From NCBI RefSeq assembly GCF_001613225.1, contig NZ_BDBY01000043.1, positions 1-64,000 on the forward strand: 64,000 nucleotides of DNA, read 5' to 3'. Shown here piece by piece: positions 8,501 to 16,700 of this stretch. Position 1 is the first letter of the stretch. Each line of letters starts with the position of its first letter. The stretch is from Nocardia pseudovaccinii NBRC 100343 (lineage in GTDB: Bacteria; Actinomycetota; Actinomycetes; Mycobacteriales; Mycobacteriaceae). A program made the translations under genes and the position numbers. The notes beneath the pieces are model-generated. The model had not been told where the DNA came from and searched no databases. It saw only the letters and a program-made list of their open reading frames with translations.

Positions 8501-11494
8501 TATGGTCCCGTCGTCGCCGATCACATGCCTGGTGCCGTCCGGGGAGGTGACGACCAGGTTGCCGTCCTCGTCGCGTGTACGCCCGGCCTTGTCGTTCGGG
8601 ACGACGTGCACCGTGTTGTCCGGCGTGGTGACGGTCGTCGGGTCGCCCGGCCGGGTGTGGACGGCGGTGCCGTCCGGGTCGAATCGGGTCCGTTCGTCCC
8701 TCGGTGAACGCAGATCCGCTCCACCGTCGCGCCCGACGATCGTCGTCGACCCGTCCGGGGATTCGGTCCGCACCGAGCCGTCGTCCAGCACCGTGTGCCG
8801 GGTCCCGTCGTCCCGACCGAAGCCGAACTCGCCCTCTCGCCCCGGTCCGGCCTGCGGACCTGGTTCTGCCACAGGGCGATTGCCATTGTTGGGCAAGAAT
8901 TCGACCGAGCGGTCCGGGCCGATCCTGAGCAGCGTCGGATCGTCGGGGCGTCCGATGAAGATGTTCCGGTGCTTGTCCACCCAATGCTCGGTGCCGTCGG
9001 GCGAGGTGATCAGAATGTCGCCCGACTCGCTGCGCGTCCAGTTGCGATGTTCCCGATCGCCCTCGAAGGTCCGGGCGCCGCCCGGCCCGGCGGCGTCGTG
9101 TCCGCGCCGCCCGCCCGGGTCCGAATGATGTTCCTGCGGCACCGATCCGCGCGACGGAGGCAGATCCCCCTCGGGCCTCGGGCGCAGCGGCGGCAGCCCG
9201 CCCGAAGTCGATTCCGGCGGACGCTGCCTCGGCGGCGTGTGGCCCGAATCCGATGTGGGCATCTGTGGGCGCCGTCCCGATGGCGTCTCGTCGCCGGAGT
9301 TCGGATTCGGGACCGCGGACCGTGGCGGATTCGGGCTGCTCGAACCCGAATCCGAAACCGGCGGACGCTGTGGTGGCGCCCCACCGGGATTCAAGTCGAC
9401 GGGTCGGCGTGGCGGCTGCCCCGACGCCGTCGAGCTCACATCCGACACCGCCGACGAACGCGGCGATTGACCCGAACCCGACGAACTCACATCCGATACG
9501 GCGGGCGAGCGCGGCGGCTGGCTCGAACCGGCCGAATTGGCCTCGGAGGCCGACGCCGGTCCGCGCTGCGATTGTCCCGCAACGATATTCGTGTCGGGTG
9601 TGGACGGGCGCGACGGCATCTGGATACCGCCCTTCGGCGGTTGCGACGTCGGCGATCGGTCCAGCTGCACCGAGCCGTCGCCTCCGGGGGACGGACGCGT
9701 GACGGCCGGGCCGCCCGTAGGCCGGTCGCTCGGACCGCTGATCGTCGACGAATTGCGGCCGTCTCCGGGCAGGTTCGTCGAGGGCGACGTTCGCGACGCT
9801 CCGTTCGAGTTGGACGAACTTCCGCCGTTCTCGGACGGATTCGAGGATGCCAGGGATTCACTCCGGCCTCCCCCAGCCGTCGACGACCCACTCGACGAGT
9901 GCGAGCCACCGTTCGAACCACCGACGGAGCCACCGGATTTCGACTCATTGCCCGACAGCGACCCATGCTGTCCGGAATTGGACGAACCACCAGACTGACT
10001 TCCGTTGACGTTGTTTGCCGCAACCGGGGGCGACTGCTTGCTCGAACCGGAGTCGTTCTTGCCTGAGTTGCTCGCACTCGAGTTGTTCGACCCGGAGTCG
10101 TACTTGCCCGAGTTACTCGCACTCGAGTTGTTCGAACCCGAGTCGTTCTTGCCCGAGCTGTTCGTGCTCGAATTGCTCGTGCTCGAATTGCTCGAGTCCG
10201 GGCCGCTCTCCGCCTCGTGCTGTGGAATCTTGCTGGGTGGCGGCGCGGCCGACCTCTCGGAATAATTGTCACCGGTGAAAGAGGCCGGGTGCGTTGCCAA
10301 CGAATCCTGGTGGCCACCAGACGATCCCGACCTGCCGCCGGGCGAATAGGAATTGTCGGAGCTATTCCCGTTACCACCGCGCGGCCCGTTCGTTCCGCCC
10401 GGCTCGTTCTGGGGCATGATGTGCTCGCCGCCGAAGCCATTTCGAGAGCCGTGCGGTCCGAGCCCGCCCGGGTCGAACGAGTGCCCGCCCCGGACAGGGA
10501 CATTCACCGACCCGTCCCCAGGCATCTTCCAATTGACCTCGAAGCTACTGTTGTCGAACCGGCGGCCGCCGCGGTATCCCCGGACGCCACCGACGATCCC
10601 ACCCTGGGCCGCACCGCCGACCCAGCCGGCGGGATTGCCGAGCGTGCCGGCCCAATCACCGGTGACCAAGGCGGCACCGAGACCGCCGAAGGCGCCGAAC
10701 ACGGGGCTGGACCCGATACCCACGAGTGCGCCGTTCCCGGCTCGAACCCACGGATTCTCGAGTTTGTTTCCGAAAGCCTTCGTCGTGAATTTATTGAGCG
10801 AGTTGGCGGCTGATCGGCCGAACGGTGCACCGAGGCCCGTGGATGCCGCGGCCCCGAACTCTGTCCAGTCGAAGTGCTTCCGGTGCCCGGAGGCGATCTG
10901 GCCGACCTGCACGGCCGCATCGAGCCCGCCGGCAATGAACGCGCCCTCCAGGATCTTCATCACCCAGCCCTTGCTGAGGTTGGCGAACTTCTCCCCGAAT
11001 ACGGACAGCACTTTCGCCAGAATCCGTTCCTGCAACCACAATTCCAGTCTTCGCAGGATGAATCGGGTGGCCGCGGTCTCGGCGGCCTCGACGGCGGCGG
11101 CGGTCGGCGGAAACATCCAGGCCCAGGCGATCTCGATGGCCAGCGCGATCAGCGAGACGATCGTCATCAATTTCGCGGCCTCGATCTGCGTACCGTAGTC
11201 GTATACCGCGTCGGAGATCTGTTCCATGTACTTCGCCAGTGACTCCACCGACTGGTCGCCGGTGAGCATCTGGTCGAACAGCGCACCGATCCTGTCGCCG
11301 CCCGCGCCTTCGGGGTAGGCGGAACTCGCTACGCGTTTGACGTCCTCGATATCCGGGAGCTGTTTCCGGAGCGAACCGCTCGCGGTCTTGTAGGCGTCCG
11401 AGACATGCCAGACGTCGGTCTCGTCGCCCTCCGGCCACGCCCCGCCCGCAACCCAGCCCAACCAGGCCAGCTCCGGCGGAAGATACAGTCCCAT
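5591..11494 (-). CDS. 1967-aa WXG100_2 (CpnT-like N-terminus) type VII substrate
   Basis: ATG at 11494-11492, 12 bp after the YbaB-like gene. Residues 1-130 form the WXG100_2 domain seen at the start of CpnT-like proteins: L-x-W-L-G-W-V-A-G-G-x-W-P-E-G-D-E, then helices ending in E-A-A-K-L-M-T and a hydrophobic stretch (about 105-130). Residues 130-320 are Ala/Gly-rich and partly hydrophobic, the part proposed in CpnT to insert into membranes. Residues 330-800 are a Ser/Asn/Gly/Pro linker with S-N-N-S-S-A-S-N-S-G-K repeats. About 800-1365 is a beta-repeat region built on P-D-G-T/D-D-G-S hairpins in two large copies. About 1390-1480 has Asp/Pro/Tyr/Trp repeats (D-P-D-D-W-D-P-Q-D). The rest is Pro/Gly-rich. 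The C-terminus carries no toxin domain I recognise, unlike the opposite gene. It may be a structural or carrier substrate, or it may carry a novel C-terminal activity. Confidence 0.88.
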   Translation of the reverse strand: MGLYLPPELAWLGWVAGGAWPEGDETDVWHVSDAYKTASGSLRKQLPDIEDVKRVASSAYPEGAGGDRIGALFDQMLTGDQSVESLAKYMEQISDAVYDYGTQIEAAKLMTIVSLIALAIEIAWAWMFPPTAAAVEAAETAATRFILRRLELWLQERILAKVLSVFGEKFANLSKGWVMKILEGAFIAGGLDAAVQVGQIASGHRKHFDWTEFGAAASTGLGAPFGRSAANSLNKFTTKAFGNKLENPWVRAGNGALVGIGSSPVFGAFGGLGAALVTGDWAGTLGNPAGWVGGAAQGGIVGGVRGYRGGRRFDNSSFEVNWKMPGDGSVNVPVRGGHSFDPGGLGPHGSRNGFGGEHIMPQNEPGGTNGPRGGNGNSSDNSYSPGGRSGSSGGHQDSLATHPASFTGDNYSERSAAPPPSKIPQHEAESGPDSSNSSTSNSSTNSSGKNDSGSNNSSASNSGKYDSGSNNSSASNSGKNDSGSSKQSPPVAANNVNGSQSGGSSNSGQHGSLSGNESKSGGSVGGSNGGSHSSSGSSTAGGGRSESLASSNPSENGGSSSNSNGASRTSPSTNLPGDGRNSSTISGPSDRPTGGPAVTRPSPGGDGSVQLDRSPTSQPPKGGIQMPSRPSTPDTNIVAGQSQRGPASASEANSAGSSQPPRSPAVSDVSSSGSGQSPRSSAVSDVSSTASGQPPRRPVDLNPGGAPPQRPPVSDSGSSSPNPPRSAVPNPNSGDETPSGRRPQMPTSDSGHTPPRQRPPESTSGGLPPLRPRPEGDLPPSRGSVPQEHHSDPGGRRGHDAAGPGGARTFEGDREHRNWTRSESGDILITSPDGTEHWVDKHRNIFIGRPDDPTLLRIGPDRSVEFLPNNGNRPVAEPGPQAGPGREGEFGFGRDDGTRHTVLDDGSVRTESPDGSTTIVGRDGGADLRSPRDERTRFDPDGTAVHTRPGDPTTVTTPDNTVHVVPNDKAGRTRDEDGNLVVTSPDGTRHVIGDDGTIVVGRTGDPQLMKVGPEYSIVFVGPDGTGPAARSEATVGKGSGVQSPAFTRPDRVSHTVLGDGSVRTKSPDDWTTTVRPNGAAEFTSPTGDKIVYKADDTVVESGPGKPTVITGPDQTKQTTEPNGAVTVEDPDGTEHVVFDSTDLEGGGRTRHPDQTVIHHDLNDTLNVGSRDRLGGLGQDGPRKPGVVQMDRPDGTGFESSPKGIKVFDDDGTVYERGSRGSVRITAPNGHTESRSMKEPIELSNGAQLERTRDGFRVVHEDDSVSEIGPRGVRFTDGDGVVRGTRTDGTAFVNQPDGGPVREVRGDGAVRVTAGDKTSWGTRGDGTTWTVDGKNKVHVSDPDGTVAPPADPKNPYVDGADLTAKIKPRHLSDNDPLPGGYRAPTAPETDIWIPPGYEKVPPEHFLRDPSDHDPDYWGPPDYDPDDWDPQDKANWGPPDRDRDDWDPQDRYDRDRPNRDPYDNDQGPEGLGRHGGSDDGGGGSGHDGGSGRAPNSLGGSRDSSSGPSGEGGSSSSERNSPPENRQPPPAPRLDPAMLKRMLQNLHAADGMAPPPGESDRVTPGGGSDREGELSPDFSSFGLGDGLRPPTSEQTGGAGPGSQNGVSGPPPKLTPPGGEGGPRRPDLSALRGALDKLASDRLAGRGDDGSGQQGAPDQPGSPKHPGAGERPGASHDPAAQNRPGAPEQPGAPGRGGQSDRPDASNNSNRQQSPGQPGDSRAPGGESNSGAPGGGDHSGAPKSGDPSHAPVSEDDPGAPAAGDQRDGLGAGEQRDPSGTGEHQGEPGVGRPPDTPGAGAHPGIPGDGNRQDGSGTGSHSGAPGNPDHSSEPGQPKATEQPGNSSQPGGSGTQHPSMPGKPPAAPMPDGHQPTGSSSPGGAPPPGAAPPAAPPGAATGPKKPPRRDRKKDDKPRKNPKSMLMPSPFEAPALRAGPDDSAADVPFALEAANAESEPDSTARSSTKTTRSTTDG
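7460..9090 (-). repeat. P-D-G-T beta-hairpin repeat region of the 1967-aa protein
   Basis: About 540 residues made of short strands separated by D-G-T, D-G-S or N-G turns, with at least two longer copies beginning H-T-V-L-x-D-G-S-V-R-T-x-S-P-D. The repeats recall YD/RHS-type or MORN-like beta structures but lack their consensus. Similar P-D-G-T hairpins occur inside the calpain-like modules of the giant protein at 12764-61675, which links the two operons. Confidence 0.6.
10020..10200 (-). repeat. Ser/Asn/Gly tandem repeat
   Basis: About three copies of a 16-residue (48-nt) unit encoding S-N-N-S-S-A-S-N-S-G-K-x-D-S-G, within the disordered linker of the 1967-aa protein. Confidence 0.65.
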
Positions 11495-11506
11495 GACGCT
11501 ACGGCC

Positions 11507-12001
11507 TCACTCGTCGAGGTCGCTGACCATCGACCGACGACCGAGCTTCTCCGCGTCACGGAAACGCGTGTCCTCGTTGTCGTGCCGCCGCTCCGGCGAG
11601 TTCGGCGGCGCCACCGAGGCGGGCGGCGCCACCGGCATGGCGGACCCCAGATCCGGCGCACCCTCGATGAGATCGGACAGGCGCGGTAACCGAGACTTGC
11701 GCTCCCGCAACGGTTCCATGAGCCGGCGGCACTCCTCGTTCACCTTCCGGGCGGCAGCCTGCACCGCCTCGGTCATCGCCCCCGCGATCTCCGCATAGGA
11801 AAGTTCGCCGATATCGTCGGCGAACCAGGTCTCGATGAGAATGCCATCGGCATTGACCGTCACCGTGATTCGTTTCTCACACGCGGTGGCGGAAGCGGTG
11901 AGCCGGGACCGGTCCCGTTGAATTTTGGCGATGCCCTGCATTTGTTCCGTAAATGCTTCCATCATCATCGCGGCGTCGGCCCGCAGCCATTCATTCGCCA
12001 C
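11507..12001 (-). CDS. YbaB/EbfC-like protein heading the left operon, 164 aa
   Basis: I choose the GTG at 12001-11999 because a GGAGG at 12012-12008 sits six bases before it, and the product (M-A-N-E-W-L-R-A-D-A-A-M-M-M-E-A-F) matches the usual start of actinobacterial YbaB-like proteins. Upstream in-frame ATG codons (12016, 12067) have no such site. The core (about 30-95) has the YbaB pattern I-T-V-T-V-N-A-D-G-x-x-I-E-T-x-F-A-D-D-I followed by a helix rich in Ala. The C-terminal 50 residues are disordered and charged. YbaB/EbfC proteins are small dimeric nucleoid-associated proteins. Copies beside WXG100-type genes are common in Mycobacteriales, but their role there is not settled. It may be a regulator or a secretion accessory. 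It is paralogous to the gene at 12255 across the divergent promoter. Confidence 0.83.
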   Translation of the reverse strand: MANEWLRADAAMMMEAFTEQMQGIAKIQRDRSRLTASATACEKRITVTVNADGILIETWFADDIGELSYAEIAGAMTEAVQAAARKVNEECRRLMEPLRERKSRLPRLSDLIEGAPDLGSAMPVAPPASVAPPNSPERRHDNEDTRFRDAEKLGRRSMVSDLDE

Positions 12002-12254
12002 CAGAAGCCTCCGCATCTCAGGTCGAGCCGGTTCCACGATGCCACGCCGGAAACCGTGGTCACACAACAGGATTGAACACGAAGCGGATCATTTGCTCAT
12101 CACTTGAAAACACGCCGGATCATTTGTCCATCATAATTCCGTCATAAATACGTCAGAACGTGTTTTTGTACGATGAGGTGCGGTACGTTCGCCAGGGAAT
12201 CGATGCGGAACCGTCGCGAGTTCCGAATCCCTTCGGGCAGCAGGAGAATTCGAC
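12002..12254. promoter_or_regulatory. Divergent promoter region of the two type VII operons
   Basis: 253 bp between the start codons of the two YbaB-like genes. Its centre (about 12085-12170) is distinctly AT-richer than the flanks and should hold both promoters. I could not assign -35/-10 hexamers with confidence. It contains the direct repeat listed separately. The gene pair on either side is paralogous, so shared control is plausible. Confidence 0.6.
12085..12133. promoter_or_regulatory. Pair of 18-bp direct repeats 31 bp apart, candidate operator
   Basis: CGGATCATTTGCTCATCA (12085-12102) and CGGATCATTTGTCCATCA (12116-12133) match at 16 of 18 positions. The start-to-start distance is 31 bp, about three helical turns, so a protein could bind both copies on one face of the DNA. 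They lie in the AT-rich core of the divergent region. No regulator is identified. Confidence 0.5.
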
Positions 12255-12719
12255 GTGAACAACGAACGCACCAAAGGTGACCTCGCCGACCTACTCGACA
12301 CGGTCAACGGGCAGATCCGCGCGATCGCCGAGGCACAGCAGAAACGCGTCGAACTCACCGCGACCGCCACCGCGGGCGAGGGGCGCGTGCGCATCACCGT
12401 CAACGCCGACGGTGTCGTCATCGAGACCCACTTCGCCGACGACATCGACGAACTGGACTACGACGAGATCGCCGACGCCGTCACCGACGCCACCCAGGAG
12501 GCCGCGGCCGAGGTCGCCCGCCGCGCCGACGAGTTGATCGCCCCCATCCAGCAAACCCGGTCGCGGCTGCCCAGTCTCTCCGAGATCGTCGGCGGACTGC
12601 CCGACCTGACCGCCCGCGCGCCGGAACCGCAGCGAGCCTCGTTCGATCCGCCGTCCGAGCGAGATCAGACCGGCGACAACGGTTTCGGGACCCGGCGATC
12701 CCCTCTCGCCGACAACTGA
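12255..12719 (+). CDS. YbaB/EbfC-like protein heading the right operon, 154 aa
   Basis: GTG start at 12255, eight bases after AGGAG (12242-12246). The core has R-I-T-V-N-A-D-G-V-V-I-E-T-H-F-A-D-D-I followed by D-E-L-D-Y-D-E-I-A-D-A-V-T-D-A. This is the same domain as the protein encoded at 11507-12001, with the same R-S-R-L-P-x-L-S segment after it. The tail (about 115-154) is disordered. The giant gene starts 44 bp downstream. YbaB-type proteins bind DNA as dimers; here it may act on the operon's own promoter or on secretion. The position directly before a WXG100_2 gene is repeated in the left operon, which supports a functional link. Confidence 0.85.
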   Translation: MNNERTKGDLADLLDTVNGQIRAIAEAQQKRVELTATATAGEGRVRITVNADGVVIETHFADDIDELDYDEIADAVTDATQEAAAEVARRADELIAPIQQTRSRLPSLSEIVGGLPDLTARAPEPQRASFDPPSERDQTGDNGFGTRRSPLADN

Positions 12720-12763
12720 AACCAGCGGACCCCCAAGCAATTCGACGCCGGAAGTTTTGATCG

Positions 12764-13756
12764 ATGAGCATCCAGATGCCCGAGGGGCTGCAGTGGCTCA
12801 GCTACCTCGCTGGCGCTGAGTGGCCCGAGGGCGACGAAGATGCGATGTTCGCCCTCGGCGACGACTGGCAGACCGCGTCGAAGGGCGTGCACGACATCAT
12901 CGATGCTCTGCACACCGCCTGCAATGCCGCGCTCGCGAGCTATTCCGGCGACGGCGAAGACAAGATGAAGAACCAGTTCGACAAGTTCTTCACCGGTGAT
13001 CAGTCCATCGAGAAGCTGGCCGGACAGCTGGAGCAGCTGGGTAAATCGTGCCGCGACTGCGGCACCCAGGTCGAGTACGCCAAGCTGCAGATCATCATCA
13101 CCCTGGCGATCCTGGCCGCGGAGATCGCATACGCCCTGGCCACCATGTGGGGCGCGTTCGCGATCCCGGCGATGAAGGTCGAAGCCGTCGGTGTCATCCA
13201 GGGCATCGGCCGCACCCTGACGACCGCCCTGGCCAGGCACGCCAAATGGATGGCGGAGCTGCCGATGTGGAAGCTGGCCGCGATCGTCGGGGCGGAGCAG
13301 GCGGCGATCGGCTTCGGCACCGACCTGCTGGCCCAGTCCATCCAGATCGGCAAAGGTCACCGCGACGGAATCGACGGCAAACAGCTGGCCACCATGACCG
13401 CGGTGTCCGGAATCTCCGGAGTGGTGGCCGCCCCGGTCGGCAGTGTCCTCGGAAAGCAGCTGGGCAAGTGGACCAACCAGGCGCTGACCAAGTTCGGCGG
13501 AAAGGAGCTGCTGGGGGGCAAGTTGGTCGTCCCCAAGGAGATGACGTGGTGGATGGCGGGAGCCAACGCGATCGGCGCGGGTGTACCCGCCGGTGTCGTT
13601 GGCGCCGGCGCGGGCATCGTCGCCTACGGCGCCATCACCGGCCAGTGGGAATTCGAACCCGCCGCGATTCTCGGCGGCGTGGGCGGCGGTCTGGTCGGTG
13701 GAATCCACGGCGTGGCGGGCCACGCGCAGTTCAAAGCTCTTGGCGAGAAGGGCTAC
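12764..13756 (+). other. Domain: CpnT-like WXG100_2 N-terminus (aa 1-331)
   Basis: Opens with L-Q-W-L-x-Y-L-A-G-A-E-W-P-E-G-D-E-D-A, then two long helices, the Q-V-E-Y-A-K-L-Q motif and a hydrophobic segment (about 105-140). Residues 140-331 are Ala/Gly-rich with several hydrophobic stretches. The same arrangement begins the 1967-aa protein of the left operon. In Mycobacterium tuberculosis CpnT the equivalent part directs export and forms a membrane channel; a similar role here is inferred. Confidence 0.85.
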
Positions 13757-16700
13757 ATGAACGGCGACGCCGTACCACCGCTGGGCACCGACGGCAGCCA
13801 CGACCGGCCCGATCCGAAGGTCCTCGATCACGACGGATCCTCCACCAACTCCGCGCGTGACAACGGCGCCAGACCGAATTCCGATGCCGTGCAGACACGT
13901 TCGACACCGCCCGGGAACTCGGACAGGCCTCCGGCGCGGAACAACGAATCCGGCACGCCACCAGTGAATTCCGGTTCCGACCGCAACTCGACGACGAGCC
14001 AGCACGGACCGCAGACCAACGCGCGCAACGAAGTCGGCGGAGAAAACGGCTCCACGGCGAACAGCGGCTCCGCGGTGAACAACGGCCCGCGCGGCGGGAT
14101 CGATTCGAACGCGGCGTCCTCTCAGCACTCGGTCACCGCGGGTGCCACGGATTCGGTTGCGCCACAGTCGGCTACGCAACCCCATGTCGAAACGGGATCG
14201 AATCACGAAAGCGGCGGGAACAATTCGATCGCCTCGCCGGACTCCGATCGGTCCTTCCAGACAGCGGATTCCGGTCAGTCGTTCCACACGGCGAAATCGG
14301 ATCAGTCGTTCCACACAGCCGAGTCCCAGCCGAACTCGCCAACGGGTTCCACCGAGACAGGCTCGCAGCGCACGACGCCGCGGCCGGACGAGTGGAAGGG
14401 CGGGGAGCCGCCGACGTCGTGGTCGTCGTCGGTGGACGGCGGGTGGCGACCACCCGTGTCGCACACCGATGATCCCGCGAATTCGCTTGCACCCCAATCG
14501 GGTACGGGAACTCGCCCGGAGGCGCAGTCGCCCACCCGGAACGCCAGTCTCATGTCGGGCGGCCCGCAGTCCGTGGCGTCTCCGCGAAGCGACGGGCCCG
14601 CTCTCACCGACAGGGCATCGGCACCTCAGTCGCAGCGCCCGACCGTCTCGTCCCTGGGCGACGGCTCCCACACGCGACTCACCACCGAATCAACCCGCCC
14701 CATCGGCGAGCATCGCACGCAGACCCCACCGCCGGGCGACCACATCACATCGAAGGTTCATCCGGACCTCCAGCAGCCCCCGCCCCTTGTCCCGTCACGC
14801 GAGGAGCAGCCCACCGAAAACCCGCGCAGCAGACTGGAATTCGAACCACAGGATCGCTTCGACCCGACACCGGAGCAGGCGGCCGCGCTGCCCGGGTATC
14901 GCCTGCATCGCATCGACGCGGACGGCGACTGCTGGTTCGCAGCGATGGATCACGTGACCGAAGGAAGAATCGGGTTCGGGCACGAGACGCTCCGGGCTCC
15001 GATCGTCCAGGCCCTGGGAGAGCGCAAGGGGGAACTGCTCCCCTTTTTCGCCCCCCAGTCCGAGCAGTTCCGGGAGATGTCGGAGGGGATAACCAATCTC
15101 GATATCTCCATCCGCGACCATCCGGACGACCCGGAGCACGCCGACTGGGTCGTGCTACGGGACGACCTTCAGAATCATTACGACCAAGAACGCTCGAGAG
15201 AGTTCGACCGGCAACTCGAGAACCTGCTCCGGCCCGGTACCTACAACAACGAGCTCGGCGAATTCCTCAATACGGTTGGCGCCGACCATTTCAACCGGCG
15301 CCTCGTGGTCGTGACCCAAGACGGCAGAATGGAGTACTTCGGTCCGCGAGACGCCCCGGAAGCGGTTCTCGTCCGGGTCGACGAGGCCAACGGCCACTAC
15401 CACGTCGCCGAGCGAATCCCGGAGCATCGCCGCGGCGCCGAGTCGTTCACACCCGATTCGAATCCGCCACCGCGCACCGAGCCGACGGGCTCCAGGCACA
15501 CCGAGCAGGAACCCGGTCCGACACGCTGGGAGCCCGCGCCCGCCGGGGATGATCCGCTCTTCGCTAGCATCGCCCACATCCTCGACCTCCCCGGTGCCGA
15601 TCATGTGCGCACAGGAATCACCGACCACCTGAACCGCTTGCAGCAGCAGGAAACTCAGCGGCGCACCGATATCGATACAGAGCGGCAGCAGGGCCGGATC
15701 GACACTGCGCGGTGGCGCAGCGAACAGGACTGGCGCCGGGAATTCGACACCCGGATGAACGAGTGGCGCCGAGCGGCGGCGCCGGATTCCGGCACGACGC
15801 GGGCGACGCCACAGCGCGAGGTCGTGGACCGGGACGTCCGCCTCGCCGCGAGTGCGTTCGAGACGAACCTCGTCGTCGAGCACCCGAACGGCTCCGGGAC
15901 GACCGAACACTTCTTCGCGCAGGATCGGCCGAATGCGTACCTGCGCTACACATCCGACGGCCGCTACGAGATCGGCACAACCCCTGACCGCGAGCCACGC
16001 GCGGGCCTCGGCCCCGAACACGACGGCAGCGACACACATTCCGTCCACGAGCGAAGCGATGACGGCTCCCGCGAGGCTCCGGCCGGGACGACCACGCCTC
16101 GTCCCGAGCCCCCCGGTGGTCAGCAACGTACCGACCCGCAGCGTAAGACGGCTGGTGCCGAGGAACCGATGGACCGGCACGAGGTGCGGCTCCGTGAGCG
16201 GTTGCGGGCGGAGGTCGAATCCGATAACCCGAGTGTCATCGCTGCCCGCGAGCGGTTGGACACCGCTGCGGCCGAGGTGCGTGAGAGACGTCGAGCACTC
16301 GAATCCGCGTCGGCAGAACATGATCGGGCGCGGGAGCGGCCGGGCACTCGCGCCGAGGCGCGGAGCAGGACCGAAGACGCCGAGGCGCGGCTCGAGTCGG
16401 CCCGGGCCGAGCACGATGCCGCGCGGGCCGAGCACGATGCGGCCGTGCAGCGTGCGGTGCAGGAGCGCTACGAGGAGCTGCGGGCCGAGTCGGAGGCGAG
16501 AGTCGCTGCCGCCGAACAGGACGCGCTGCACATGCGTGCCACCACCGACGAGCAGATGAATACCGCCCGCGAGCATCTGCGTACGGCAACCGACGATGTG
16601 AAGGACGCCCGGAACAGGTACGAGACGGCGAAGGCGGAACTCGACGCAGGTCTGAAGGACAGGCTCGACGACAATATCGCGGCCTCGGAGCAGCGGGTCG

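Noticed and set aside
12002..12067. Earlier start codons for the left YbaB-like gene
   Set aside because: ATG codons at 12067 and 12016 lack a ribosome site, while the GTG at 12001 has GGAGG at six bases and a family-like N-terminus.
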